A stretch of DNA of 64,000 nt. Origin: Archegozetes longisetosus (lineage: Eukaryota; Arthropoda; Arachnida; Sarcoptiformes; Trhypochthoniidae). The translations under genes were made by a program, and so were the position numbers. The DNA is taken from positions 12,009,172-12,073,171 of the forward strand of contig JAEMBT020000008.1 in NCBI GenBank assembly GCA_018873245.2, read 5' to 3'. Positions 47,771 through 60,997 of this stretch are shown in pieces. The notes under the pieces were generated by a model, which ran no database searches, was not told the origin of the DNA, and saw only the letters and a program-made list of their open reading frames with translations. Position 1 is the first letter of the stretch. Each line of letters begins with the position of its first letter.

Positions 47771-49249
47771 GAATAAAACTTTTGGAGAACTTTCTTAGAG
47801 AATAGGGCTTAAAACTACGGATTAAAATTACGTTCGATGTAGAAATAATAAAACTTAATTATTGATCAGTTTCAATTTCATAATATAAACATTTAGTGAG
47901 AGATAAGAAAAAGAAACTTTATTGAATGACACAAAATTTTTACTCATTTTGAATAAAACCAAAAGAATTGTTTTGTCTTACTCAAATTTTAAGAAATAAA
48001 ACTATGTATAACTTTGGATTTTATTATTATATTGATATACACAACTTAACTGTAAATTCTTATGAAATTTTTCTATTAACAAAGTTTTGCCATAGTTTAG
48101 TCATCGGTCAAAAATAATAATTTCTTATCTACTCTAACTAAAGGATTTAAAATTGAATTTTCATTTCTTTCAAACCATCCCACATTCAATCTCTAAAACT
48201 ATACAAAGTCTCAGGTGAGGACAGCTAAGACAGTATTTCAAAAGTTTTATTCGTACGAATATAATTTTTGAAGTATACTTTTTTGCATAGAAATTCGAAA
48301 AAGTTTTTTGAAAGTTTAAGTTAAATTACTATTCACTATCCAAATCTGAACCTAGCACGATATATATTGATTTAAAGGAAATGTTGTGCACTTTCATTTG
48401 ATGTCTGAAAAATTGTTGTTCGATAACCACAAGTAAGATTATAGCGCATTAACTGAGAACGCAATAACTATTGAATTACTCTACCGTTTACAAGCCTTCC
48501 ATTTAAGGAAATGGGTGCGAAATTCACAGAATGATTCATCGAGGGCTACATATATCCTTTTAAACCATTTATGACATTAAAATAGAAATTTGATCAGAAA
48601 AAGATGGCGCAAGGATTTAAAGAGGAGCACGTGTAAATTTCGAATGTTATCATCGATTGGCTCATTACATTTTCAGGCTTTATTCAGATCAGAAATTTAT
48701 GAACAGTAATAAAGAGTAAATTGGAGACTATAAAGTATATAGAACTCAACGAATGGATAGGAAACCCTCATGAAACTTGACAAAGTTCGGAGAATTATAC
48801 ATAGCTTAAATTGTAGAAATTTACGGTTGCCTGATCAATTCAGGTCAAATCTGGGAAATTTCAGATCAAAGGAGGGGCCCATAAATATTGAAACTTACAT
48901 ATATTGCTTTACTTTATTTACAGTAGTATACGCTATAAAGTTCAAGGCTTATTTTTCTATTTATTAGATGCTTTTCATATTAAAATAACATCGATTAAAA
49001 AATTCTCGAAATTTGAGTCTTGAAAATATTTTTGGGACCGAACTTAATCCACTCTCCACTATATCAAAACTAAATGAAATGAAAACTTTATTTTCAAGTT
49101 CACGAAAGGGTTAAGTTCTACAAATAATGTTAATAGGTTCCATTCATGTTTATTAATATAATTTGCTATATTGCAGATACACGCACATGACTAATTGGTA
49201 TGGTCGGCGATGTGAAATTTACATTAATGAAAATTAATTTAGTCATTGC
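47771..49249. other. Long spacer, no gene seen
   Basis: AT-rich. The open frame at 48770-48967 has no recognisable content. I see no inverted-repeat element either. Confidence 0.4.
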
Positions 49250-49511
49250 AAGGAAGTTCGCCGGTGAGTGCAGTTAAGATTGTACGTATGTTATAATGTG
49301 GTGCGCAGCGCCGGGAGTATTCCTGCCAGCCCATTTATGGTTTAGCAGGTACTACCCCGGTAAGCTGTGTGCCGTATAAAAGCAGAATAAAATAAATTAG
49401 TTAGGTCAATTTTAAAATGTTTAAAACTTTTTATAAAGCAAATTAAATTTATGTAAAACATTAGGATGTGCGCCCGATTAAAGCCAATTGACTTTACCGC
49501 TCTTGTTCCGT

Positions 49512-52500
49512 CTAGCATCCGATTGTAGAAGAACCCGTATTGTTCGTTTCTGTAATTGCCCGAATCCGTTCTACCGAAGTTACGAATTCTTTAAAAGCAT
49601 CGAAGGCTATCTCGGAGGAAACTAGAATCTGTAGTGGTGTTGTTTCGCCAACTGTTATGCCGATCGTTGTGGACAAGATTCTTCGTTGGTCTAAGAATGC
49701 TGGGCATTCAAGCAGACGATGGCTAGCCGAATCTTTCCTAGTGCAGTGCCGACAGCTCGACACTCTTTTAATGCCTATTCGGTGCAAAAAGATGCGAAAA
49801 TCTCCGTATCCTGTTAAATATTGGCTGATGTAGAAGTTTGGATCAAGGAAGTTCATAGTAAGCCGGTCACGAACTAATGGTAGGAAGGCAAATGTGTGAC
49901 AGCCTTTATTTGCAGAGGCCCATCGGCTGTCCCATTCATCAATGAGCCGCAGGGAATCTGTCGTCTGAAATATGAAGTCGGAATATGCTGGAAGTCCGGT
50001 TCGGTTGATGGTTGGTGATTTCTAGCCATTTGGTCGGCTATTTCGTTGCCTGCAATGCCGGAGTGTGCTGGCACCTTTATTAACGCTGTACGGATACCTA
50101 GGGCTTTTAATTGATAAAAGTAATGGTGGATGTCTTTCACGAGTGCGCTGTTCGTAGTAAAGCCATTAATTGCGTACTGTGCTGAGAGGCTATCCGTATA
50201 CAAGCAGACTGAGTTGGGTCGAATTTCCGCGGTGTGTTGAAGAGCGCGAAGAATTGCGTATAGTTCGGCCTGGAACACAGAACACTTACTACTCAAGGTA
50301 AAACTGGCGTCGAACCAAATGTTACGATGATGGGCGCAGAAGGCGGAGGAGACTGATGTGTCTGATTTTGAGCCATCAGTGTAGATGTTCATTTCAGCAT
50401 CGAACGATACCGACGCGACTTGAGAACGTAAGGCGGGATGGACTTGGCTAAAGTATTCAAGATTTCGTTCAAGTCGGTCAAATGTCAGTAGATCGAGATG
50501 AGGTCCAGGTCTTCTTTCGCCATTTGGTTGTGTCCCTCTACGGATATAATGGTTGGCTACCAGTTGTTCAATTCGTAAACTAATGGGAGGAACACCAGCT
50601 ATCACGCACAGAGCTTCCCTTGACGATGTTCTATAGGCTCTCGTCACCCTTAGAAGTGCTATATGTTGCACGGATCGGATCTTCCGCATGTTGCGGTCTA
50701 TCCGGGCCCTGTCAACCCATATCGGAAGTGCGTACATTAGGGCTGGTTCAATCGCCCCGTTGAAGATGGTTCTCATCGCCGACGGTCCTATTCCCCATAA
50801 CGAGCGCGAAACCAGCGACAACTTGCTGATGGCATCTTTCGCTTTCCCGACAGCATAGTTTATGTGTTCTGTAAAATGAAGCTGCCAATCAATAATGACT
50901 CCAAGATATTTGATTGAATAGGCAAATTCTATGCTGATACCAACGAGCCGAATAAGAGGTGATGGTTGTGGGTGACGCGTGCGAGTTACGTAAAGTGCCT
51001 TGGATTTTCGAGCGTTGAAACGAAGTTGTACACGGTTACTCCAGGCTTCTATTTCCCTGAGCGCTCGGTTGGTCTTTTTTATCAGCTCGTCCTCCCTTTT
51101 GGCGTGAATTATGAGAAGTGCGTCATTGGCAAAGGCCTGGACTACAACTCCCTGCTCAAATGGTAGCTCAAGAGCTTCATTGTATAAAATGTTCCAAAAT
51201 ATTAGGCCTGATGGTGTGCCCTGCATGCAACCCATAGTTTGAGCACGGGAGACAGTGGTGGACTCAGTCTCTACAGTGACGGTTCGGTTGCTAAAATAGT
51301 GGAGTGCCAATCGATAGAGATTTCGTGGACACCCTTTACTTTTGAGTTGGCTAAAATGCGGTGCCACTTGGCATTGTCAAACGCACCTTCGACATCAAGA
51401 GAGACGAGAATTACTCGTTCCCATCGAGCCAATGCGGAGCGCGTGATAGACAAAGCATTCTCTATTGCGTCAACTGTATTCGTTTGTGGTCTAAAGCCGA
51501 ACTGATTTTCGCCCATCAATTGTCTTGAGTGTAAGAACCATTGGATTCGCTGAATTAGAAGATAGTCCAACACTTTTCCAGGTAGCGAAAGAAGACAAAT
51601 AGGTCTCCATGCTTTATGGGTTTCGATGCTGACTGAGTGAGGTTTTGGAATAAAAGTGACAGAGGCCGACTTGAAGATTGATGGAAAACATCCCAAAGTG
51701 AGGCATTGATTATAGAAAAGAGTCAGTTCAGAGAGTAGAGTGAGAGCAGTATGTTTCATGATCGGAGCGGTGATGAGTCGAGCCCTGGAGCTTTACGGTT
51801 ACCCATCCGGTTGATTGCGTGTTGGACTTCCATTTCAGAGAACGGCCGGTCATCGTTGGTTTCTGGTATAACACTGGCTGCTATTCGGGACTCGGTTTGC
51901 TCTGAGTCGTCTTCATCCCCGTTGTCAGAGGGATAGAATCCTTCGAGAAGTGTTAAGATCGTCTCACGCTCTGTAGTGGTGAAAGTTCCGTCCGACCTGC
52001 GAATGGTTCTGAAGGGGGTCTTCTCAACATATTTCAAGCGATATAGTTTGTAGACTATGCCCCAAGGATCGGACTCAGAAGTGGAGGTACAGAACGCACG
52101 GAAGGATTGGTGTTTAGCGGTCGTAATCATGGTCTTATATCGGTTGAAAGCTGTCATATAGGCCTCTCGTTTAACGTCCCGATCGTGTGTGGTTCTGTTC
52201 GGCACATTTCGTAGGCGCCTAACCAAGCGACGTTGGATGGAAAGGTCTTCAGTCCATTATAGTACCGAGTATTGAGTCTTCCTTTTCCTGGGCATAGATC
52301 TATTAGCGGCTGTGAAAATGGTTCCGATCAAGATTTGGGCGACATTTTCTACGGTTTGAGCTGTAATATCGTTGGTAATACGATAGTGGAGGAACGTTTT
52401 CTTTGAAAGGAGATAATGATCAAATTTTTCCCAATCCGCCCTAGCCGTGTTAAAGCGTCGGGATGATGATCTCTGGTCCTGCGGGGCGGAAGAAATCGAT

Positions 52501-53187
52501 ACGTCAAAGAATATGTAGCGGTGGTCACTTGCAGAGTCTTCAGTAGAAACTTCCCAGTTATTTATCTGGCGGAGGGCACGACTGTTGACAATTTTCAAAT
52601 CGATAAAACTCTGCTCGCCATTTATACGAGCAAAAGTTGGGGTACGACCATCTTTAATAAGAAATAAGTTATCGGTTGCTATGAACTCCTCTACCGCTCG
52701 ACCTCGTGTGTCCTCTTCAGAGCTCCCCCAAGACTGAGACTTGGCGTTTGCATCTATGCCGATGATAATTTTGTTTGACCGGAGGTCGCCGACTATGGAG
52801 GAAAGTTTCGCAACTATTTGAATTGTAAAACGGATCGCGAGGCTTGTGATAAGCTGATATAAAAGTGAATTCTTCTGTGCCCGTGCCGACCGAGACTACA
52901 CAATGGTATGCATCTGAGAGATGCACGATATGGTGTACAGAAAGTGTTCGGTTAAATATTACGATCGCTGCTTTAGGGTTTCCCGAAGAGAAGACGATGT
53001 GGCTCGCTCCGTTTAGTTCTCACACAGTTCCTTTGACGACATAGGGTTCTTGTATAAGCGCAACATCATAGTGACTTTCGGTGACTATTTTTGAGAGATG
53101 GGCTGAGGCGCTTTTCGACAAATGAAGATTAATTTGTAAGATCGAGAGATGTGGAGACTGGGTGGTGATAATCGGTAAACTAGCCAT
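49512..53187 (-). pseudogene. LINE ORF2 (EN-RT-RNase H)
   Basis: Endonuclease (53187-about 52260; LIQEPYVV and SASDHRYIFFDV motifs) with a stop and frameshift near 53020 and 52720. Reverse transcriptase (about 52230-50700; NRMGNRKAPGLD, SLDVEGAFDN, GCMQGTPSG). The catalytic box reads FANDALLI instead of FADD, so the first catalytic Asp is Asn (codon 51125-51127). RNase H (about 50390-50020; YTDGSKS, FQAELYAIL, LYTDSLSAQ, HSGIAGNEIAD). C-terminal CCHC-like zinc motif (CRHCTRKDSASHRLLEC, 49760-49700). Frameshifts also occur near 51760, 51280 and 49880. Confidence 0.9.
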
Positions 53188-54517
53188 AGTTAATGCGATT
53201 AAATTCAGACTGTTTGTATCGTATTAATTGAGGACACGATTCATTCAGCGCTGAGTGATTAGTATGGATATTCGCGTTTTTGGATCGGGACTTCTCGGCA
53301 AGACAGTTTGCACATTGGGCTTACGACTGGTCGTCTTTGTTGGGGCATTCGGTTAATTTGTGTTCGCCGGCGCAGTGGGAACAAGTGGTTTTGTGGGGGT
53401 AGGTATACGAAGATCCATCCGTTCGTTTGCAAACAGAACGATGTCCAAGTCCACAACATTTGAAGCATCGCGTGATTAAAATGAAGTCTTCAACCTCGAT
53501 AAGGGACCATTGAATGCGAAGACGACCTATAGACTTAATGACCTTAAGGAGCTTTGGAGAAACTTGGATGACAATGTGGCGGGTGTCTCTAATAATGGGG
53601 CCGTGGAAGATGAATCGAATCTCAGCCTTAAAGGTCATGAGGTTCGAGTATCCTGATTTTATTTCAGTATTTTGTGTGAAAATCGCGTGCGCCAGCTCGT
53701 CATCATCTACATCTTTGGGAACGGAAAGAAGCCTCATACGTGGGTCGCGTCGCTTAGGTTCACTCAGCTCATATTGGCTAACAAAGCACTGATTTTGGGC
53801 TAGTCGGTCTCTAAGCATCGTGCGCTCTTGAGGGTTACGAACAGCGACTACGACCCGACCATTTCTTGAGCGACGAAATTGCGACACACCTATTCCGAGG
53901 GACACCGGATCAATTGCTTGAGAAAGGTCAGCTCGAGTGATGGATGCGTCCGCGTGAGACTTAGAATAAACGATCAGCGGGTAGTCAGGCTGTCTTTCAT
54001 ACTCGCGCTTGCGCCTCGCAGTAACTTCAGCAAAAGTAACTGGCTTATTGCTATGCGCTTGACAAAGCGAAGGACTAACCGTGAGTGTTGAAGTGACGTG
54101 TTCCTTGATGGCCCGAAGCTCCTTCTTCAGTAGAACGGCGATAGTATTGATCGTCTTTTGTTGGGCGTCGAATGCTGAATGAAGTTCATCGAGTGTGTTA
54201 CTGGCATCGAGCTGTGCCCGAAGAACAGAGCAGGCTCACTTGGCCTCTTGTGCCAGAGAAACGGCTCGCTTAAAGAAATCGCGGACCTTCTCTTTACAAG
54301 CGGAGCGCATATGTTGAGACTCTAGGGAAACCATCCAGCGATCAAATTCTGAGTTGAGTGATGCGATTATATCTGCATCGCCAAACTCTATAGTGGCGGG
54401 GACAGATGCAAGTGTAGGAGCGTTCGGTTGATCTTCCACATCAGATGAGGATGTAGATGAGATGGCAACACTAGGGCCGGGCTTCGCTTTGCGCCCCTTA
54501 GATGCAAAAGAGGCCAT
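53180..54517 (-). pseudogene. LINE ORF1 (gag-like, CCHC)
   Basis: Length 1338 nt, in one frame throughout (445 codons), broken by two in-frame stops: TGA at 54236-54238 and a TAA just after KDDQS at 53321. The start is at MASFASKG. The N-terminal part is Ser/Pro-rich, followed by a helical region. The C-terminal part has zinc knuckles (CFKCCGLGHRSVC; CSHCAGEHKLTEC; a third starting CANC). The product would bind the element RNA and form the RNP. Confidence 0.85.
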
Positions 54518-54763
54518 TATGATTAGGAGGCGCAACAATAGGCAACAGTAATGAAAGATTCGAAAACAACGTCAGAAAATGAATAATAAAAATTAATAAC
54601 CAGGACGTAATTTTTGTATCCGAGTGAGTTTTTGGTCAGTCAAAAAACTTCATTCATTGTTAAGCAGTCGACCGGAGTGGTCGCACAAATCAGAACACAC
54701 AGTATGAAAAAGGGCACAAAGTCTATGAAAAAGAACTATGAAAAACTTAGTACTATGAAGATA

Positions 54764-55473
54764 CGTAGCACGTGAATTCAGCCCCAGCAATTCAGCCCCA
54801 GCAATTCAGCCTCAGACAATTCAGCCACGACAATTCAGCCCAAAGACAATTCAGCTCCGGGCAATTCAGCTCCCGACAATTAAGCCCTAATACTATTCAG
54901 CTCCTGACAATTCAGCCCTAAAAAACTGTAACTACTCTATAGCCTAATGGTTAGAGTCTCCATTAGGAGTAGATTTTAAGCTTAATTCAGTTTCATTTGA
55001 TCAAATTAATTAATTATATTAAGTTTGATCAAATCAAATCGAATTGTGATAATCAACAATTTTTCAAAGCTTGCGCCAGTTGCAAGTTGAACAGTACTTG
55101 GCAGGAATCAAACCAAAGACAAAAAAGAAGAGGTATCGAGATGCAGCATCAAATTTGAAAGAAAATGTGGCGAAGTATGGACAAACTCCTATTATAGAAT
55201 ATCTTAGGAGTATCGCCCATAATCTTTCTTTTTAATACTTTTTAATTTTTTATATTTGAATTCATTATGTTTTAAAGCTATTTTAAAAATTTTACTTTAA
55301 TAAAATTTTAAAATCGAAGCATACTTTGTTGGGGCTGAATTGTCAGGAGCTGAATAGTACTAGGGCTGAATTGTGGGGGCTGAATTGTCGGGAGCTGAAT
55401 TTTTTTTTGAGGCTGAGTTGACGTGGCTGAATTGTCTGGGGCTGAATTGCTGGGGCTGAATTGTCATTGAACC
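54764..55473 (+). mobile_element. MULE derivative M2 with minisatellite ends
   Basis: Sister of M1 in opposite orientation: 710 bp with a perfect 9-bp target duplication ATGAAGATA (54755-54763, 55474-55482). The ends CGTAGCACGTGAATTCAGCC and GGTTCAATGACAATTCAGCC (read inward) lead into arrays of CAATTCAGCCCC-like units. The plus strand 55056-55235 encodes the intact last 60 residues of a FLYWCH-type MULE transposase ending EYLRSIAHNLSF-stop. A pol III A-box-like TAGCCTAATGGTTAGAG lies at about 54939. It is inserted just upstream of the LINE 5' end. Confidence 0.93.
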
Positions 55474-55482
55474 ATGAAGATA

Positions 55483-56140
55483 CACTAGAAGAGAACAACA
55501 CAATGCGACTGCACTCTACAGCAGTCAAAATGCAATGTTAATAGGTTCGCAGGTGGTTTATTAAGTCTTGAAAATACTTGGTTTTAGATTTAAAACGCAC
55601 TTAAGCTTTAACCTTATCTTCGATTTCCAAGAATTACTTTGTTTTTCATTAACCAAAGAGTCGAATCCGGGAGAAACCGCCTCTCGGATGACCTCAGTCC
55701 GGGAGACGGGAGAAGATAGGGGGTGATTTCAGGAAAGTTTTAGAGTAGTACAAGACTTGAAACAGGGTGAAATTAACAATTGAATTTTTCATTTAAATGG
55801 CTGTATTACGAGTTCGAATCATATAACATCATATGTAATCATATAGTTAATCCATTTTTAAAGAGTGACATTCAAAATTTCAACAGTTCATAATTCTTGA
55901 AGCGTTCAACTCACATGCTTAAGACTTATATTTCTGGAAACTGTATGCATAAACATTTGAAATGATGTGCGTATCATCATCAGATACAATAGGTCCACAG
56001 ATGAACATCGGTGATATACACATAATTTCAAAAGGTTTTACACACAGTTTGTAGAAATATGTCTTAAGCATATGGGTTGAACACTACAAGAGTTATTCAC
56101 TTTTGTAATTTTGAATACTATTTAAATTTGAATTAGCCAT
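55483..56140. other. Spacer, no gene seen
   Basis: Contains a GC-richer patch at 55665-55730 (GGGAGAAACCGCCTCTCGG, CCGGGAGACGGGAG) that I cannot assign. The rest is AT-rich. Confidence 0.35.
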
Positions 56141-56148
56141 ATGATAAC

Positions 56149-57917
56149 CAGACCTGCACAAAATACGTAAATATATGTACTTTTCATGACTTTAAATAAT
56201 CGATTTGAGTCAATATATGTGTGAATCGGATGGAGATGATGCATTTGAGAGGCATTTGATTCTACATATTCTAGCCTATCTTAATCTTTCGTACATAAAA
56301 CATATATTTTAGATTTTCATACATATTTTGCATATTTTCCCTGTGTTTGTATCAAAAACAGTCAACGCATGCTATGCAGAAGTGATACATTTTCTAGTCA
56401 TGTTTTAATTTAATTTCGCATGGTATTGAAATTCTGGTCGTGATAGGCAAATCAGAGTAAGTGAGAGTGAGGCTTAAGAGATATGCGAGTAAATACGAAA
56501 AAGGCATGTTGGCACTCAATGTCGACAAATTAGTTTCAATGCTTTATTATCAGGCATGTAAATGTAAAGTGAGTGCTAAATAGTCCTCATCGGTGGATTA
56601 GCACATGAACGGAGAGAAACATAAACTTAATGCAGAAAAATGGTCAAGAGATCGACAGTTATTGATGACGGACGAGTGATATACTAATCAATAAATTGCG
56701 AAACAAGTCTTTTAAATCATCCATCGAAAACTTTACAAAATATAAAGTGCCAAACCAGATAACATACAAAAGACAGCTCAATGATTGCTATGATGAAACA
56801 ATGAATCGAATTCGTAGTGAAATTGGGAACAACAATATTTGGCTCGTAATTGACAAGAACTTAGTTTGCAAAGGCCTTACTATTTTTAGTGTTATTATTA
56901 GATCATTGAAAAGTGGAGAAAATGGCAAATGATTTCCTTTAAACTCAGTCGAACTCATTGAAACAGTAAACTATAATACAGTCATCACAATCATAGATGA
57001 TTCTCTCAGAATTCTTTGGCTGAATTCATCACATCATGAGAGATTTCTCCTGTTAATTACTGACGGCGTGCATTATATAAAGAAAGCTGGCAAATGTTTA
57101 AAAAGATATTATCCTAAAAGGCTTCATATCACGTGCATTGCTCATTTATTGCATCGATTGTCTGAAACCATAAGAAATCAGTACGGTGATGTCAACTGTT
57201 TTTCTCGAAATCACCATCGCGAGTGAGGAAATTCAAAAATAAGTGTAATTTAGCCATACAAGCAAGACCCGTGATTTTCCGTTGAGGTAAGTGGCTAAAT
57301 GCTGCGTCATATTATAGCCGAAACCTTGATGTAATCTAACAAATAATTGATTCATTTGATGCTCAAGAATCTCTTTCAATAAGTCTTAGAAACTATTGGC
57401 AAAGACTGATATTAAAGTATAACTTTCAAGTATACTTTCAAACTTCAAATTCATTCCTGAGTTCATTGAAAAATTACAAAGAATAAATGTGATGTTATCA
57501 ACTCCATTAAATTGTTTTGCTAAATTCGAAGTAAAATTATCAGTTGATTCTGATATCGCAGGCATCGAGAAACAAAAGTATGATGCTGATCGAAAAGAAT
57601 GATAATTGGGAGTCATTGCAAGGAATTACTCATTTAATGAATGGTAATGCGAATGAAATTCTCAAAATTTATACTCCCGAAGAGATTTCAGGTTTCAAAT
57701 ACGGGTCCATACTTCTTATGATATTGAAAGGTCTTTCTAGAATTACAAATTGACTCTCTCAGATCGCAGACAAAGTTCTCTTTTCGAGAACCTCAAAAAG
57801 ACACTTATTATCAATTGTAATGCAATTTTGAAAATTTAAAAAACATATTTTACTAATATTTCGTGCATAAGTAAATAATTATTTTACAAATTTTCATATG
57901 TATTTTGTACAGGCCTG
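56149..57917 (+). mobile_element. hAT transposon with decayed transposase
   Basis: 1769 bp with ends CAGACCTGCACAAAATAC / GTATTTTGTACAGGCCTG and a perfect 8-bp target duplication ATGATAAC (56141-56148, 57918-57925). Inside, the plus strand holds a broken transposase of the CGGBP1-like hAT type: 56696-56932 (N-terminal to central), about 57040-57190 (LLITDGVHYIKKAGKCLKRY, HITCIAHLLHRLSE) and the dimerisation region at about 57715-57835 (DIERSF-stop-NYKLTLSDRR, LFENLKKTLIINCN). Many stops interrupt it. It is the same broad family as the relic at 23943 but a separate copy. Confidence 0.93.
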
Positions 57918-58269
57918 ATGATAACATGATGTTGAGTGTTTCGAACTCGTTAAACAGTGATTCAAATGAAAACTCCAATCGTCGATTCCACCCTGTTCCA
58001 GGTCTTGTACCACTCTTAAACGTTCCCAAAATCATTACTCTATTTTTAGTGATTTTTGAGCGAAATCTCAAAAAAGAAATATATAGGGAAAGAGTTATAT
58101 GAATTTTTGAAATAATTTTTCTCTCATAGACGCAATGTTAAAAAATTTTAGAAATTATTTTTCTACCGAACCGTAGTCGTTAAAAATTTTAATATTCTAA
58201 TCTAAAATGCGTCTTTGTGTTTGCCTTTGTGTCTGAGGTCAAAGGTCTTTACCCACTTACAATTGCTTA

Positions 58270-58421
58270 AGGTGGGTTATCCTTTCTGACAGTCCTTAAA
58301 AATCCAGATTTTCTAATCATTTCGAAATACTATCAAAAAACCAGCAGTTAATCAAAATTTTTTTTGATGAAAAGACAATTTTATATGAAATAAGTATAAA
58401 ATGGTCTATACATTGATAATA
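58270..58421 (+). pseudogene. Ghost receptor copy: 3' flank only
   Basis: About 150 bp matching the 3' flanks of receptors F and G (CGAAATACTATCAAAAAACC, then the conserved 37-bp block at 58385-58421), but with no receptor exons upstream. The most direct reading is that another array member stood here and was deleted, leaving its downstream flank. Confidence 0.6.
58385..58421 (+). promoter_or_regulatory. Conserved 37-bp spacer block, copy 5
   Basis: Matches the consensus fully over the core. The homologous spacer then breaks off at 58422 and resumes at about 59279, after unique sequence and a hAT element. Confidence 0.7.
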
Positions 58422-58670
58422 CCTATATACGAATGCAAGCTGCATACCTTTGCCAGTTTTATACTTACCTTAAAAGGACTTTTAGAGTTGGAAAGTAAAA
58501 GTAGGTCTCATTAATTTATAATAATTTATAACCCACAATAAAGATTCTAACATACAAAAAGTTTAATTATATATAATTTAAGTATCTTTAATACTTTTTA
58601 TGTAGATTATTAAAAGTCGATACAGTCTCTCTTGCATTTATATATAGATTTATGCTTAAATGCTTGAAAG

Positions 58671-59271
58671 TAGTGTTGGGTCAGTTCGGGTTTTTTCATT
58701 TCTATCCCGTTTCTATTCTGTTTACTTGGAAAATGTTCAGTTTATATTCAGTTATTTTTTGGAAAATTTCCAGAAAACTATATATTTTAATAAGCAAAAA
58801 CTTGTTACAATAAGTAAGTGAATATTAATTACAGACTATTGAAGAATAAGATAGCCACAAAAAAACTGTTTGCATTGATTGAAAGCTTTTCAGAACTTTT
58901 AATTTATCTAAGAAGGCTAAGAGTATTCAAAAAATAATGAGTATTCTAATGAATATCACATATATTCTTTCAAATTTTCTATTTAATAAGTGCAAATTGT
59001 TCAAGAAATTGTTTAAATGAAACTTTTTTGAGTATTAAAACATTACTAATAAGTGTTGCAATAGTTGACTTCGAATTCATCAAATGTTTATGTAATTTGA
59101 CACTTAAAATGAATCATCGAATCCCTTTATAAATGTTGTGCTTTATGACAGCTTCATTGACTTTATAAAGATCTCAATGATATTCTGAATTTGCATTTCA
59201 ATTCAGTTCTCTGAACAATATTTCATTTCTATTCAGTTTCTGTTCAGCTTTAGTTAACTGATCCAACACTA
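58671..59271. mobile_element. hAT-type MITE
   Basis: 601 bp with ends TAGTGTTGGGTCAGTT / AACTGATCCAACACTA and 8-bp flanks CTTGAAAG / TTTAAAAG (six of eight match). CTATTCAGTTTCTGTTCAG-like strings recur at both ends. No transposase. It interrupts the spacer upstream of receptor H. Confidence 0.75.
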
Positions 59272-60997
59272 TTTAAAAGTAATCAATACATTGAAAGTTT
59301 TGCATTCAAATTCTATTCATATTTCGCTTAATAGCATTCACATGTAACTGTTGATAAAGGCAATGAATTTAAATAAACCTTTTCGTAATGCGAACATAAC
59401 AAAGTAACATAACATATGTTACTTATTATAATAAAGTTATTTATTTTAGTTTCTTAGAAACTTTTATCAAAACATTTGTGAATTGAACGAAAGCTATTCT
59501 CATTTTAATTTAATAATTTAATGTATATTCAAAATTCAATAATTATTGATAGCAATTGAAATTCGTGTTTACTCTTTCATTGCCTTCTATCAGAAAAAAT
59601 TTATTTTTGTAGTAGATCCTCACATTTAGATTAAAATACCAAAGGGTCATACATTAAGTTAAATAAATGTAAGTTTTGATTTTGTTCATTTATGCAACTC
59701 TTAATTGAAGGCAGCATAACATGGATGAAAGGATGATGGACCGTATGTTGGCAATGTTCATTTTTTCAATTAAGTGCTGATCATTATAAATTTGGATATT
59801 ATAAATAATGTAAAATAATTTCAAATTTATTTGATCCTAAGATAGCTATAACCTTTAATTAAAATCAAAACATATTTTAGATGATCTAGCGACTTTCTCA
59901 AAAAACATATCTAATTAAATAATTAAATATATTACAAATAAGCTATAAAATATCAAATATATATTCACTCTAATTGAAGGCTATAATGATTTCCTCAACT
60001 AGCTGATTCCTAAATATATTTTATGTTTATATAATGTGCAAATCAATAATAATTAATTGAAAAATATGAATATTGCCAGATATAAGCTGATCATCGCTTC
60101 ACTCAGATTCAAATGTTTTTCATAAGTTTAATCACGAAAAGTTTTAACTACAAGAATAAGAAAAGTAAATCTTATTTATGAATAAATATTAATCTGGGGT
60201 TAAATAAAGGTTTGATAAGGTTTTATAAATAGAATTAACTATAAATTTTTAAAATTGAGATTTCATTTCAATTCGAAGTTGGTCTAAACTACTTTTATAT
60301 TCATAATCTTAGATTTCATTTCTCTTCAGAAAAAAACATAATAGAAACTTACCTCATGTTCTATGCAGCAATCAAAAATATATTACGAATCAAATTTGGA
60401 GAGATTTAAATACATATCTGAGTGAATTTGGTATAACAGCGATCTCTTTCTTTTTTATCACTAATTATGAACTATAAAAGTATAAAAAATTAAATATACA
60501 TCAATAAGGAACTCATTAATGTTTCATAGCAACTGATATTTGTATATTCAACGTTTAATTTATTTTTCAGAAGCTATATGAAGTGCTTTATCAAAACGCG
60601 ATAAGTGATAAAATTTTGGAAATTGAGATAAACTCTTATTCCTGTGTATTTTCGGATAAGAAATTCACTAGATACGTTATTTGGACTGAGGAAGGCTTAA
60701 ACCCATAGAGAACTGTACTCGAAGTTTGATTTTATTATTATAAATATATAAGTTTACATTCACCTTTTCTCGATTTTCTCAAAAATACGTTACAAAGAGT
60801 TATTGCGTTTTGAAAATAACTATATATTTAGCATATTAAGTATCACGAAAATTTGCTGCAATATATGTTTATCAAGTCAAATATTGTGTTATAATCTATT
60901 TAGAATTCTATAAAATACATTATTATCCACTATGTCACCAAACAAATAATAAGATTATATCAAGTTACTTATCTATAATTCGAAAAATTTGAGTATG
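59272..60997. other. Spacer and 5' flank of receptor H
   Basis: Aligns with the spacers after relic C and receptor E, including a decayed version of the 276-bp segment (about 59480-59720). The last 100 bp match the 5' flanks of F and G (TAATAAGATTATATCAAGTT). No gene is seen. Confidence 0.5.

Larger units (their letters stand above)
49250..54517 (-). mobile_element. LINE with RNase H domain (R1/LOA/I-like), decayed
   Basis: A nearly full-length non-LTR retrotransposon on the minus strand, much richer in G and C than its host DNA. It has ORF1 (54517-53180) and ORF2 (53187-49512), overlapping by 8 bases at ATGGCTAG, then a 3' UTR of about 250 bp. The domain order is gag-like zinc knuckles, endonuclease, reverse transcriptase, RNase H. 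RNase H places it among I/R1/LOA-type clades. Multiple stops and frameshifts make it inactive. The exact ends are uncertain; no poly(A) tail or target duplication is clear. Confidence 0.9.

Noticed and set aside
49540-53792. Plus-strand open frames opposite the LINE (for example 49540-49833, 51239-51505, 53514-53792)
   Set aside because: Antisense shadows of the GC-richer LINE coding sequence. The minus strand carries all RT, RNase H and zinc-knuckle motifs.
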